Below, piece after piece: positions 53,737 to 62,707 of a DNA stretch of 64,000 nt. This DNA comes from Salinisphaera sp049568105 (lineage in GTDB: Bacteria; Pseudomonadota; Gammaproteobacteria; Nevskiales; Salinisphaeraceae). The stretch spans positions 372,001 through 436,000 of the forward strand of contig NZ_CP145335.1 of the NCBI RefSeq assembly GCF_049568105.1. The letters run 5' to 3'. Positions within the stretch are counted from its first letter, which is position 1. The number at the start of each line of letters is the position of its first letter. The notes beneath the pieces are model-generated. The model was not told where the DNA came from. It saw nothing but the letters and a program-made list of their open reading frames with translations, and ran no database searches. A program made the translations under genes and the position numbers.

Positions 53737-54225
53737 TCAGTCGGCGCCCGGGGCAGCGTAGTGGATCGCCTCGATCTCCAGCTCGCGGTGCGAGTCCGGC
53801 AGGGTGACGTCGACCACGTCGCCGGCGCGCTTGCCCAGTAGCGCGCGAGCGACCGGCGAATGCAGGCTGATCGCACCGCTGGCCGCGTTCGTCTCGTCGG
53901 CGCCGACGATGCGATAGCGATGCCTTGAGTCGTCGGCATCCACGACATCCACCCAGGCGCCGAAAAACACTTGGTCCGGATTGTCGGTCCGCGGGGCGAC
54001 CGCGGTCAGCTCATCGATGCGCCGGCCGAGATAGCGAACCCGGCGATCGATCTCTCGCAGTTCTTTCTTGCGATAGATGTACTCAGCGTTTTCCGAGCGA
54101 TCGCCCTCGGCGGCCGCGTCAGCCAGCGCACGCACCACATGCGGGCGCTTGGTCCGCCATAGATAATCGAGCTCGTCGGCCAGCGCCTGCCAGCCTTCGC
54201 GGGTGATGTAGTCGCGTTGGGCCAT
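53737..54225 (-). CDS. greB: GreB transcription elongation factor
   Basis: This 162-residue factor rescues backtracked RNA polymerase. It has an N-terminal coiled coil (1-75) starting ITREGWQALADELDYLWRTKRPHV and containing AAAEGDRSENAEYIYRKKELREIDRR, with the acidic tip D/E pair GDRSEN. The C-terminal FKBP-like domain (85-160) has SPVARALLGKRAGDVVDV. The RKKELREID and YIYRKK segments mark GreB rather than GreA. I start at 54225 because the upstream 16 residues are not conserved. Confidence 0.93.
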   Translation of the reverse strand: MAQRDYITREGWQALADELDYLWRTKRPHVVRALADAAAEGDRSENAEYIYRKKELREIDRRVRYLGRRIDELTAVAPRTDNPDQVFFGAWVDVVDADDSRHRYRIVGADETNAASGAISLHSPVARALLGKRAGDVVDVTLPDSHRELEIEAIHYAAPGAD

Positions 54226-54337
54226 GGTTGGATGCCAGTGAACGACCGGCAAGGATAAACGACTGTCGGCCATCGGTCAGCGGGGTGCAGAAGCCGCTAT
54301 TGTCCGGCAGGGTAGGCGCGGGCATTGGAGAACGGAC

Positions 54338-55777
54338 ATGAGCGACGAACACTGGATCGAGGCCGAGGCCACGACGCTATCGGCTGCACTGGCTGCCGGA
54401 CAGGTCAGTGCCGAAACCGTGATGGGCTGTTTTATCGACCGCATCGATGCGGTCAACGACCGGGTCAACGCGATCGTGTCGCGCCGTGCGAGCGACGCAC
54501 TGCTGGCCGAGGCCGCGGCCCGCGATCGCGCCTGGGCGGCCGGCGAGCCCAGGCGCGGCTGGCTGGATGGGCTGCCCATGGCGATCAAGGATCTGTCGGC
54601 CACTGCCGGGCTGACCACGACCCTGGGCTCACCGCTGTTCGCCGAGCACGTGCCGAGCGCCGACAACCTGATGGCTGCGCGGCTGCGCGCCGCCGGGGCG
54701 TTGTTCATCGGCAAGACCAACACGCCGGAGTTCGGGCTGGGCTCACAGACCTACAACCGGGTATTCGGTGCTACCGGTTCGGCCTATGATCCGGCGCTGA
54801 CCGCCGGCGGCTCTTCGGGCGGCGCGGCGGCCGCGCTCGCGGCCGGTATGCTGCCGGTCGCCGATGGCAGCGACATGATGGGCTCGCTGCGCAATCCGGC
54901 GGCCTATAACAACGTATTCGGCCTGCGTCCGTCGCCGGGTCGGGTGCCGGCATGGCCGGTGCCGGACGTGTTTTCCCCAAGCCTGGGTACAGAAGGGCCG
55001 ATGGCTCGGTCGGCAGCCGACCTGGCCGCGCTACTGGCCACCCAGGCCGGCCCCGATGCGCGAGCGCCGCAATCGATTCGTGATGATCCCACCGAGCTGG
55101 CGGCGCCGTTGTCCGGCGCGATCGAGGGCCAGCGGATCGCCTGGCTGGGCGACTGGCAAGGCTATTATCCGCTGGAGCCCGGCGTGCTCGACGTCTGCGA
55201 ACAGGGGCTGTCGGCATTGACAGCGGCCGGCTGCCAGGTCGAGCGGGTGACGCCGCGCTTCGATCCGGCCCGGCTATGGCAGGCCTGGTGCGTGCTACGC
55301 CAGATTACCGTGGCCGGCAAGCTGGAAGCGCTCTACCAGGACCCTGACAAGCAGGCCGCGCTCAAGCCCGAGGCGATTTGGGAGATCGAGGCCGGGCTCG
55401 GCCATTCCGCCATCGCCGGCCACCATGCCCAGGTCACGCGCAGTGCCTGGTTCGCCGAACTCGGACGATTGTTCGAACGCTACGACGCGATCGCGCTGCC
55501 CAGTGCCCAGGTATTTGCCTTCGACCGGGGCGTGCACTGGCCGCAGCAGATCGCAGGCCGGGCGATGGACAGCTATCACCGCTGGATGGAGGTCGTGGTC
55601 CCGGGGTCGTTGTCGGCCGGGCCGACGCTGGCCGTGCCGGCCGGCTTCGACGAGCGTGGCCGGGCCATGGGCATCCAGCTCATGGGACCGCCGCGTGGCG
55701 AGCGGGGTCTGCTGGAAATCGCAGCCGGTTATGAGCGCTATGCTGCGACCACGATCGCGCGCCGGCCAGCGTTGTAA
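54338..55777 (+). CDS. Amidase-signature family enzyme
   Basis: This 479-residue amidase uses a Ser-cisSer-Lys triad. The Lys lies in PMAIKDLSAT (near 83). GGSSGGAAAALAAGMLPVADGSDMMGS has the Gly/Ser loop with the catalytic and cis-Ser residues. The end of that loop, DMMGSLRNPA, replaces the usual DTGGSIRxPA and points to a subfamily distant from GatA. The family hydrolyses carboxamides, nylon oligomers and aryl amides; the substrate is unknown. It stands alone. greB is divergent. Confidence 0.88.
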   Translation: MSDEHWIEAEATTLSAALAAGQVSAETVMGCFIDRIDAVNDRVNAIVSRRASDALLAEAAARDRAWAAGEPRRGWLDGLPMAIKDLSATAGLTTTLGSPLFAEHVPSADNLMAARLRAAGALFIGKTNTPEFGLGSQTYNRVFGATGSAYDPALTAGGSSGGAAAALAAGMLPVADGSDMMGSLRNPAAYNNVFGLRPSPGRVPAWPVPDVFSPSLGTEGPMARSAADLAALLATQAGPDARAPQSIRDDPTELAAPLSGAIEGQRIAWLGDWQGYYPLEPGVLDVCEQGLSALTAAGCQVERVTPRFDPARLWQAWCVLRQITVAGKLEALYQDPDKQAALKPEAIWEIEAGLGHSAIAGHHAQVTRSAWFAELGRLFERYDAIALPSAQVFAFDRGVHWPQQIAGRAMDSYHRWMEVVVPGSLSAGPTLAVPAGFDERGRAMGIQLMGPPRGERGLLEIAAGYERYAATTIARRPAL

Positions 55778-56218
55778 CGCGGTTCGGGCCGATTGTGTGT
55801 CGTACGTGCCCCGGGCACAGGCCCGCCATACCGGCCGCAGCTCGAGAGTGCAGCAGACAAAACGGGTCGCGGCGGCGAACGCGACCGGCCGTAGCGGCTG
55901 ACTATAGAGGCGTTTTAGGCAAGCCGCGTCGGCGCCAAGCCAATCGTTGGCGGATCAAGTCCAAGCCGCTGCGTCGTAGCCGTGCGCCGGCGCGTGCACG
56001 GCGGCCGGCCGCCCAGGCAGCTGTCTTGCGCCAGCTCAGGCTTGTTCAAGCCAGCGGTCGCCGCCTCACCGCGAGCGAGATCTCGCCCTGTCGCCTGACC
56101 GCGCGTGCTGTAGATATGCGCGCTGCCGGCAGACCGCCACCTCGAGCGGCGAAGCGTCGAGGCTTCGCCAAGCTGCATAGCCCCAGCGCGCTCGCGTACG
56201 CGGCCACGCGCGGCGTGC
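55778..56218. other. Intergenic region, 441 bases, no gene seen
   Basis: A plus-strand ORF here runs into the SDR gene in antisense and has Arg/Ala-rich composition typical of a chance frame. I see no family similarity, promoter or terminator of note. Confidence 0.45.
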
Positions 56219-57103
56219 TCAGTCGGCCTTGCCCATCGAGCCGGGCGGCGGCGGCAGCTCGTCGGGCACGAAGAAGTCGGGCCAGAGCTCTCGCGACGGG
56301 TCGATGGCGTAGACCGAAAAATCGGTTACCCCGGCTTCGGCCAGTACCCGGTCATCCATGCAGAACTGGCCGGTGAACTCACGGGCGTTGCGGGTGAGCA
56401 TGGCATGCGCGGCATCGGCCACGATCTCGGGGGTACGGCAGTGGGCCCGTAGATCGGCGCCGCCGATCAGATCGATCGCCGCTGTGGCGATGCCGGTGCG
56501 CGGCCAGAGTGCGTTGACCGCGATCCCGTCGTCGCGAAATTCCTCGGCCATGCCCAGCACGCACAGGCTCATATTGTATTTCGCCATCGAGTAGGCCACA
56601 TGGGGCGCGAACCATTTCGGCTGTAGGTCCAGCGGCGGCGACAACATCAGCACATGCGGGTTGTCGGCTTTTTTCAGGTGCGGAATACAGGCCTGGCTGA
56701 CCAGGAAGGTGCCGCGGCCGTTGATCTGGTGCATCAGATCGTAGCGTTTGGCCGAAGTGTGCTCGGTATCGGTCAGCGATATGGCACTGGCGTTGTTCAC
56801 GCAGATATCGATCCCGCCGAAGCGATCCACGGTAGCGGCCACCGCCGAGGCGATCGCCTCTGGCTCGCGGATATCGCAGACCAGGGGCAGGGCAGTACCG
56901 CCCGCGGCTTCGATTTCCTCGGCGGCGGTATGGATCGTGCCCGGCAGTTTGGGATGGGGCTGGTCGGTCTTGGCTGCGATCGCTACGTTGGCGCCGTCGG
57001 CGGCCGCGCGTTTGGCGATCGCCAAGCCGATCCCGCGCGATGCGCCGGTGATGAACAGCGTCTTGCCGGCCAGGCTCGCCTGGGCAGGGCTGGGATCAGA
57101 CAT
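56219..57103 (-). CDS. SDR-family dehydrogenase, HSDL2-like
   Basis: This 294-residue short-chain dehydrogenase has the NAD(P) loop TGASRGIGLAI (about 19-29), NNASA and the catalytic YSMAK. It resembles the hydroxysteroid-dehydrogenase-like 2 group (long insertion KTDQPHPKLPGTIHTAAEEI after strand 2, which is diagnostic). SSLTDTEHTSAKRYDLMHQINGRGTFLVSQ-like segments support this. The Ser usual before the Tyr is replaced by LMLSPPLDL, also typical of this group. It is followed upstream by another SDR. The substrate is unknown. Confidence 0.87.
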   Translation of the reverse strand: MSDPSPAQASLAGKTLFITGASRGIGLAIAKRAAADGANVAIAAKTDQPHPKLPGTIHTAAEEIEAAGGTALPLVCDIREPEAIASAVAATVDRFGGIDICVNNASAISLTDTEHTSAKRYDLMHQINGRGTFLVSQACIPHLKKADNPHVLMLSPPLDLQPKWFAPHVAYSMAKYNMSLCVLGMAEEFRDDGIAVNALWPRTGIATAAIDLIGGADLRAHCRTPEIVADAAHAMLTRNAREFTGQFCMDDRVLAEAGVTDFSVYAIDPSRELWPDFFVPDELPPPPGSMGKAD

Positions 57104-57145
57104 TTTAAAACTCCTCGTTTTTCTGGGTTCTAACGATTGTTTTGG

Positions 57146-57955
57146 CTATTTTTTGGGCAGCGCGAAACGCATCATGCGTTCGGCCAGCCAGGGCGGCAGT
57201 CCGGCAGGCGCCATACGCCCGGCGCGCATCAGCCAGCGATAGGATAGCCCCGGCACCACCTGCGACGAGCGCCCCAGCCCGCGCAAGCCAGCCCGGGCGA
57301 CTTCGTCGGCCGATAGGATCGTGCCGGCGCGTAGCGGCCAGGGCCAGCGCTCGGGATCGAACTGCACTTTGGCAAAGAACTCGCTCTGGGTCAGGCCAGG
57401 GCATAGCGAGACCACATCCACGCCGTAGCGGGCCAGTTCTTCGTGCAACGCTTCGCCGAGAAAGCGGTTCCAGGCCTTGGTCGCTGCATAGTGGGCGAAT
57501 TCTGGGGCCGGCAGAATGCCGGCGATCGACGACAGCATGATGATGCCGCCGCGGCGTTCAGCACGCATCTTGCGGCCGAAGTGGTGGGCGAGCTTGAGCG
57601 GGGCCCGACAGTTCAGGTCCAGCGTGGTGAGTTCGTCGTCCAGTTCGTGGTCCAGAAAGGCACCGGTCTGGCCGGCGCCGGCATTATTGACCAGCAGACC
57701 GATATGGCGTCGCCCGACCGCCTCGACGACTTGATCGACCCCGTCCTCGGCTGCCAGATCGGCAGCGATGACCAGCGTGCGGACCTTTGAAGCCGCCTGG
57801 ATATCGGCCGCGATCGTCTCTAGACGCTCGCGGCGCCTAGCCACAAGGGCAACATGGAGACCGCGTTCGGCGATCTGGCGAGCCAAGCACTCGCCGATGC
57901 CGGCCGAGGCGCCGGTAATCAGAGCCCAGGGGCCGTATTGTTTGTCGAAACGCAT
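57146..57955 (-). CDS. SDR-family dehydrogenase
   Basis: This is a 269-residue oxidoreductase. TGASAGIGECLA (14-25), NNAGAGQTG, SSIAGILPAPEF and YAATKAW give a complete cofactor loop and Ser-Tyr-Lys triad. FFAKVQFDPERWPW near the end suggests the DltE/YqjQ-like group acting on fatty or other hydrophobic alcohols. It lies between a second SDR and tspO, all on the minus strand with short gaps, so a four- or five-gene operon is possible. Confidence 0.87.
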   Translation of the reverse strand: MRFDKQYGPWALITGASAGIGECLARQIAERGLHVALVARRRERLETIAADIQAASKVRTLVIAADLAAEDGVDQVVEAVGRRHIGLLVNNAGAGQTGAFLDHELDDELTTLDLNCRAPLKLAHHFGRKMRAERRGGIIMLSSIAGILPAPEFAHYAATKAWNRFLGEALHEELARYGVDVVSLCPGLTQSEFFAKVQFDPERWPWPLRAGTILSADEVARAGLRGLGRSSQVVPGLSYRWLMRAGRMAPAGLPPWLAERMMRFALPKK

Positions 57956-57970
57956 GACGAGACTGCCATA

Positions 57971-58444
57971 TCAGTTGAGCCAGACCAGCCCGGCATTGAG
58001 ATAGACCGCATAGCTCACCCAGGCGAGATAGGGAGCGAATAAGAGCCCGGCCAGTCGATCGGCCCGCCAGAACGCGACCAGCGTGGCGGTGACCGCCAAC
58101 CAGAGAATGATGATCACCCACAATGCCCAGCCCAGGGCTTGGGCACCGAAGGCAACCGGCATCCATAGCGCATTCAAGGCGAGTTGGAGTACGAACAAGC
58201 CCAGTTCGTGGCCGATGCCGCATACCCGCCAGACCCGCCAGGCAGCGACCGCCATAGCGATATAAAGCAGCGTCCAAGCGATCGGAAACGCTGCGTCCGG
58301 CGGCGTGCCGCCAGGCTGGTTGAGCGTGGCATACCAGTCGCCGGGCGGCGCCAATGCGCCAGTCAACGACACCAGGGCAACCAGAATGCCGCAGACAGCT
58401 GCTGCCAGAGTCGGCCGGAAATGCGGATTCGGCGCGCCCGTCAT
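57971..58444 (-). CDS. tspO: TspO/MBR-family membrane protein
   Basis: This five-helix protein has 157 residues. Family features: WYATLNQPGGTPPDAAFPIAWTLLYIAMAVAAWRVW (helix 1-2) and LNALWMPVAFGAQALGWALWVIIILW, then APYLAWVSYAVYLNAGLVWLN at the end. TspO binds porphyrins and tetrapyrroles and affects stress responses. It overlaps cbiX by four bases (ATGA), so it is coupled to a tetrapyrrole chelatase gene. That is consistent with a role in porphyrin handling. Confidence 0.93.
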   Translation of the reverse strand: MTGAPNPHFRPTLAAAVCGILVALVSLTGALAPPGDWYATLNQPGGTPPDAAFPIAWTLLYIAMAVAAWRVWRVCGIGHELGLFVLQLALNALWMPVAFGAQALGWALWVIIILWLAVTATLVAFWRADRLAGLLFAPYLAWVSYAVYLNAGLVWLN

Positions 58445-58854
58445 CGATCGTGCCTGGCGGCGGCCGATTCGAGCTCGGCCGGAGCGTCGGCGGGCCCGGC
58501 CATCGCCAGCAACAGCTCGGGCATGGCACCGGAGGTGCCCAGATAGGGCGCGATCTCGATGCGCACATCGGGGTGTTGGCTGCGCGTGCCGGCAACCTCT
58601 TCAGGGATGTCTTCGGCAACATGGCGGCCGGCCGCCAGAAAATAGGGAAGTACTACGATATGCTCGGCGCCACGGCCGATCAGCTGTTCTAGGCCTTCAG
58701 GGATGGTCGGCGGCGCCAGTTCCAGAAATGCACACTCGATTTCGGCGAAGCGGCCGGCTGCGTGTGCCCGCACCCGCTCGGTCAGCGCCCGAACCTCGTC
58801 GTTCGATTCGGCTCGACGGCTGCCGTGGGCCACGACCAGCAATGATGTTTTCAT
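58441..58854 (-). CDS. CbiX/SirB-type sirohydrochlorin chelatase
   Basis: This 137-residue protein is the short type of class II chelatase, which inserts Co or Fe into sirohydrochlorin. His9 in VVAHGSRR and the later conserved pattern VVLPYFLAAGRHVAEDIPE (with the metal-binding His at 95-100) are intact. A second half is missing as in archaeal-type CbiXS, so it works as a dimer. It is cotranscribed with tspO (ATGA overlap). The metal cannot be told from sequence. Confidence 0.88.
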   Translation of the reverse strand: MKTSLLVVAHGSRRAESNDEVRALTERVRAHAAGRFAEIECAFLELAPPTIPEGLEQLIGRGAEHIVVLPYFLAAGRHVAEDIPEEVAGTRSQHPDVRIEIAPYLGTSGAMPELLLAMAGPADAPAELESAAARHDR

Positions 58855-58991
58855 AAATTAACCCGTGCCTTCGATCGCAACTCGAAACCGGCCCGTTGCG
58901 GCTTGTATTTGATGCTATCAGACGCATCATTGTTGCAGTTGATAGAATGGCGGCCCAATCGAGATAGGCTGCCGATAAGGCGAGGTTCGCT

Positions 58992-59543
58992 ATGTCCATG
59001 CCTCAGAACGAACCCGTGACGTTCACGCGCGACTGCGAGGCCGTGCTTATCCCTGCGGGCGATACGGTCGAGATTCCGGTCGGAACCCACGGCAATATTA
59101 CCCAGGCGCTGGGTGGCTCGTTCACGGTCTATATTGCAGGCAACCTGATTCGGATTGCCGGCGACAACGCCGATGCTATCGGCCAAGAGCCGCCGGAGCC
59201 GCTGAGTTTGCCCGATAACGCCACGGCCGACGATGTCGAGGCGCTGGCCTGGGAGCAGATGAAGACCGTGTTCGACCCGGAGATTCCGATCAATCTGGTT
59301 GATCTCGGGCTGGTATATCGCTGTGAATTCGATCACACCGATCCAGACAATCGCGTGGTGAACATCGACATGACGCTGACCGCCCCTGGCTGCGGCATGG
59401 GCGATATCCTGCTCGACGACGTGCGTTCGAAGGTCAGTATGGTGCCGACTGTGACCCGGGTGAATGTCGAGCTGGTGTTCGATCCGCCGTGGAGCATGGA
59501 AATGATGAGCGACGCGGCCAAGCTTCAGGTCGGCATGCTGTGA
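58992..59543 (+). CDS. sufT: SufT, iron-sulfur cluster assembly protein
   Basis: This 183-residue protein of the MIP18 (DUF59) family is needed for maturation of certain Fe-S proteins. An N-terminal extension (1-75, FTRDCEAVLIPAGDTVEIPVGT) is specific to SufT. The DUF59 domain (about 80-175) has TVFDPEIPINLVDLGLVY and TAPGCGMGDILLDDV. The conserved Cys of APGC (about 137) is present. No suf operon neighbours it here. Fe-S proteins nearby (ANR, NsrR, LipA) are possible users, which is speculation. Confidence 0.93.
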   Translation: MSMPQNEPVTFTRDCEAVLIPAGDTVEIPVGTHGNITQALGGSFTVYIAGNLIRIAGDNADAIGQEPPEPLSLPDNATADDVEALAWEQMKTVFDPEIPINLVDLGLVYRCEFDHTDPDNRVVNIDMTLTAPGCGMGDILLDDVRSKVSMVPTVTRVNVELVFDPPWSMEMMSDAAKLQVGML

Positions 59544-60006
59544 TACGCCGGGCCGGCATCTAAGGCCGGCCGGCGTATTGGACGTGGCGGCCATGCCGCT
59601 GATATGCCCGTCGCCGCTTGTTAGTCCCTGTGGGCACTAACTCTCGTGGCGGTGTGTTCCATACACGATAGTCTGACCGCAAGGGTCGGGTCGGATCGTG
59701 GGTGGCAGACTGCGAGTCACTGCGCTGCCGGCTCGAGCATGCGGTTTTAAGCCGGCCGGGGCCACTGAGCGCGGTATTATCGCCGAGCGGCGACGTGTGT
59801 TCAGGGCATCACGTGCCCGTTGGTACGGGCATTGATCGGCGCGCTATGTTCGGCGTAGGGCGCTTATTGCTGCCGTAACGGTCTGCCGTGCATGAGCGCT
59901 CGCGAGTGCGACCATTCTGTCGCCCGCTCGGACCGATTGACCCCGTGGGGCGTTCCAGGCATGAATACGATGCGCCCTATGCCCAGCCCGGGCCTAGGGG
60001 CGCGGG
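59544..60006. other. Intergenic region, 463 bases, no gene seen
   Basis: It has a GC-rich hairpin just after the sufT stop (about 59546-59576) and a palindrome-like GTTAGT...ACTAAC (59620-59641), but no coding sequence that I can support. The surrounding genes converge here. Confidence 0.45.
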
Positions 60007-60153
60007 CTAGAAATTCACGATGCCCAGCAGTCCGATCACGATCAAATAGCCGGCAACGATGTAGTTGAGAAGCCGCGGCGCCAGCAGGATCGCCACGCCG
60101 GCGACCAGCGACAGAATCGGGGTGAGATGGCCGGTACTGATGGTAATCGTCAT
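60007..60153 (-). CDS. DUF3096 small membrane protein
   Basis: This 48-residue protein is hydrophobic throughout. The segments LVAGVAILLAPRLLN and YIVAGYLIVIGLLGIVNF form two helices and fit the DUF3096 family, which has the conserved pattern of a Pro-Arg-Leu-Leu-Asn-Tyr-Ile turn. A long minus-strand frame runs through it, but its homology and ATG at 60153 show a separate short gene. Its ribosome site is weak. Function unknown. Confidence 0.78.
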   Translation of the reverse strand: MTITISTGHLTPILSLVAGVAILLAPRLLNYIVAGYLIVIGLLGIVNF

Positions 60154-60275
60154 GGTGGTATTGGTTGGCGTTCGGTGCCCGGGCAGTGTCGGCCAAGCGC
60201 GGCATGGGCACAAGCCGGTATCTGGCTCCCGGCAGTCCGGATGCTCCCGGGCTCGGGCGCGGCGGCCGATCGGGG

Positions 60276-60965
60276 TTAGACGCCTAGATCGGCATTCAGC
60301 AAGCGTTCCAGGCGCGCCCGCTGGGCGACGATCACGGCATGGGTGGCGCGTCTTAGATCGTGAGTGGCGCGCATCGCTGCAAAGCCTTCGGCCAGCAGAT
60401 CGTAGGTCTCGCCGAGCCCCAGGGTGCGGGCTGGGGCTCGGGCGAGTTTGAAGCCCCACCACGCGGCCCGGTTGTCGACGTAGTCGGCCAGCAGCTCGAC
60501 CAGTTCCTCTAGCCACAAAATCTGCTGGGCGCGTTCGTCGTGGCGGCCGACCCGGCGTAAGGCGCGGACATAGCTGTGCGGGTTGAGGGCTGTACCGTCG
60601 GCGAGCAGAACATCGGTCATTTCGATATCCAGCGTCTCCGCGGCCACCTGTAGTTCGATCGCGATCACCAGCGGCCGGTCGCGCTCGACGATCCGCTCGA
60701 TCGCCCGGGCCATCTTCTCCGGACGGCCGGTCAACTCGGCCCATTCGGCATCGCGGTAAAAGCGTTCGGTGAGAAAGCGCAGCAGCGCTCGTCCGTTATA
60801 GTCGTCGGCCCGGTCGGCATGAAACAGCGCCACCCGCTGCGATTGCCAGTCACGCAGTTCGGCGAGCTGGCGATGAAACGCCGGATCGTGACGCGCTGCG
60901 ATCGTGGCCCGGGCATCGCGTAGGGCCGCCAGTGCTTCGCCCAGGGTGCGCGGTGTCTGTTTCAT
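60276..60965 (-). CDS. FFLEELY-motif protein
   Basis: This 229-residue helical, soluble protein has the segment ALLRFLTERFYRDAEWAELTGRPEKMARAI (about 60-90), matching the named FFLEELY family in a degenerate form (RFLTERFY). AFHRQLAELRDWQSQRVALFHAD and FKLARAPARTLGLGETYDLLAEGFAAM are also conserved. Function unknown. It overlaps the SMP-30-like gene upstream by four bases (ATGA) and is co-translated with it. Confidence 0.78.
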   Translation of the reverse strand: MKQTPRTLGEALAALRDARATIAARHDPAFHRQLAELRDWQSQRVALFHADRADDYNGRALLRFLTERFYRDAEWAELTGRPEKMARAIERIVERDRPLVIAIELQVAAETLDIEMTDVLLADGTALNPHSYVRALRRVGRHDERAQQILWLEELVELLADYVDNRAAWWGFKLARAPARTLGLGETYDLLAEGFAAMRATHDLRRATHAVIVAQRARLERLLNADLGV

Positions 60966-62146
60966 GGCGTGCTTGGCTGCGGGATACGGCCGATAGCCTG
61001 TTCTTCAAGGCTGCCCAGATACAACCATTGGCCAGTCGCGGCTACGCTGGTGACCGGTGCATAAGCGTCAACGCCGTCGGCGATGAGATTGGCGGTCGTA
61101 TGCCCGTTGCCGTCGACGCGCAGGATATGGCCTTGCCGGGCGGGGTCGGGCTGGGCCCATCGCGGCAGCCGATAGATGATCCGCCGCAGCCACGGGTGCG
61201 GGGCCGTGGCATCCAGGATCGGGTTACGCGGTGCGAACAGTGCGATCCAGAAGCCCGGCCCGTTCCGGTCGGTATCGACGCCGTCCGGAAACCCCGGCAG
61301 ACGATCGATGAACACTTCGGACTGTCCGGCGAGCGGGCCTTTGAGCCAGTAGCGCTGTAGCCGATAGGCCCCGCTTTCGGCGACCAGAATATAGCGATCG
61401 TCGGCGGCCAGAGCGACGCCGTTGGCGTACTGCAGCCCATGCATGAGTACCGTCGTCTGGCCGCTGTTTGGATCGTAGCGCAGCAGGCGGCCGTCCCCGT
61501 GATGTTCCAGAATCGCGGTCCGGTAATCGGGCCGCCCCCAGCGGCTGGAGGCATCGGTGAAATAAATCTGGCCATCGGCTGCCACCGCCACATCGTTGGT
61601 CGAAGCCAGTGCTCGGCCCTCTGCGGCGGTTGCCAGCACGCTCACTTCGCCGTCGCGGTTGATGGCCAGCAGCCCTTGGTCGGCGTCGGCCACATAGAGT
61701 GTGCTATGCCCGGTCGTATCGGACGGGGCCGGGGCGGTATTCGTATGCCCGGACCGGGCGGCTGCTGCGTCGGCCGGGCTGGTGCCGACTGGTTTGCGAT
61801 GGGTCTTCGAGGCCGGTGGCGACGGGCCGAAGGCCAGGCCTAGCGGGCGGCCGTTGGTGGTGGCGAAGACTTGGCCTTCGGGCGCCGGCCGGTTCGGGTC
61901 GAAACTGCGTATGGTGCCGTCGGCATAGCCGGCATACAGCCGTCCCTTGGGGCCCACCGCGATGGTTTCGGGCCCGGTGCCGGCGTTGTCGGCCAGCCGT
62001 ACGAGATGGGCCATGGGCTGGCTGGCCGTGGCCGGAGGTGCGATCGTCGGGGCCTGCCAGCCGACCGGCTCGAAACGCGTCGGCCAAAACAATGCGTAGA
62101 CGAGAAAACCGACGAGGACAACGCATGCCAGGAGCAATGTCTTCAT
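60962..62146 (-). CDS. SMP-30/gluconolactonase or strictosidine synthase-like membrane-anchored protein
   Basis: This 394-residue six-bladed beta-propeller has an N-terminal membrane anchor (1-22). Blades read GPETIAVGPKGRLYAGYADGTIRSFD, TLYVADADQGLLAINRDGEVSVLA and STNDVAVAADGQIYFTDASSRWG. An unusual disordered insertion of about 40 residues (near 105-148, PPASKTHRKPVGTSPADAA...) splits the second and third blades. The enzyme class is lactonase or esterase; the metal ligands are at least partly preserved. It is coupled to the FFLEELY gene. Confidence 0.85.
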   Translation of the reverse strand: MKTLLLACVVLVGFLVYALFWPTRFEPVGWQAPTIAPPATASQPMAHLVRLADNAGTGPETIAVGPKGRLYAGYADGTIRSFDPNRPAPEGQVFATTNGRPLGLAFGPSPPASKTHRKPVGTSPADAAAARSGHTNTAPAPSDTTGHSTLYVADADQGLLAINRDGEVSVLATAAEGRALASTNDVAVAADGQIYFTDASSRWGRPDYRTAILEHHGDGRLLRYDPNSGQTTVLMHGLQYANGVALAADDRYILVAESGAYRLQRYWLKGPLAGQSEVFIDRLPGFPDGVDTDRNGPGFWIALFAPRNPILDATAPHPWLRRIIYRLPRWAQPDPARQGHILRVDGNGHTTANLIADGVDAYAPVTSVAATGQWLYLGSLEEQAIGRIPQPSTP

Positions 62147-62222
62147 AGCTGCCGCCCGAGGCTGTTGTTTTTGCGTATACTGCCAACGGTAAGGCTTAAC
62201 CGCGTATTATCCATAGCGATCA

Positions 62223-62702
62223 ATGCCCGAATACGTTTCCGAGCAACTACAGGCCAAGCGTCGTGCCAGTCTGGCACGGATCCAGAAACTGGCGTTCTGG
62301 CTCGATGATGCCTTCCGGGTGCCGGTCATCGGCAAGCGGATCGGCATCGACGGTATCATCGGGATTCTGCCGCTGGCCGGGGATGTCGCCGGGCTGGGCC
62401 TGTCTAGTCTACTGATTGCCGAGGCCGCCCGACTGGGGGCCCCAAAACGCGTGCTTGCGCGCATGGGGGGCAACGTCGGCGTCGATTTCGTGGTGGGCTC
62501 GATTCCCATCGCCGGGGATTTGTTCGATATGGCCTATAAAGCCAATCGGCGCAATCAGGCGCTGTTACAGCGCTGGCTGGAAGAAGCCACCGACGATGGC
62601 AGCTCGCGAAGCAGCAATTGGAGCAGCACAGCCATCGTGCTGGGGCTGGGCAGCGGTGTGTTGATGAGCATTGCACTCGGTCGCGCGGTGTTGGCCGGCT
62701 AG
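62223..62702 (+). CDS. DUF4112 membrane protein
   Basis: This is a protein of 159 residues. An N-terminal helix (LQAKRRASLARIQKLAFWLDDAFRVPV) is followed by GIDGIIGILPLAGDVAGLGLSSLLI and a repeat-like NVGVDFVVGSIPIAGDLFDMAYKANRRN, the DUF4112 signature. A C-terminal hydrophobic helix anchors it (135-157). Function unknown. It is five bases upstream of astE and probably in the same operon. Confidence 0.85.
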   Translation: MPEYVSEQLQAKRRASLARIQKLAFWLDDAFRVPVIGKRIGIDGIIGILPLAGDVAGLGLSSLLIAEAARLGAPKRVLARMGGNVGVDFVVGSIPIAGDLFDMAYKANRRNQALLQRWLEEATDDGSSRSSNWSSTAIVLGLGSGVLMSIALGRAVLAG

Positions 62703-62707
62703 GCGGC

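Noticed and set aside
55795..56376. Plus-strand frame of 193 codons between the amidase and SDR genes
   Set aside because: Arg/Ala-rich chance frame that runs into the SDR gene in antisense; no motif.
59620..59641. Palindrome-like GTTAGT...ACTAAC as an operator
   Set aside because: Only six bases per arm pair cleanly and it lies between convergent genes, so a control role is unlikely.
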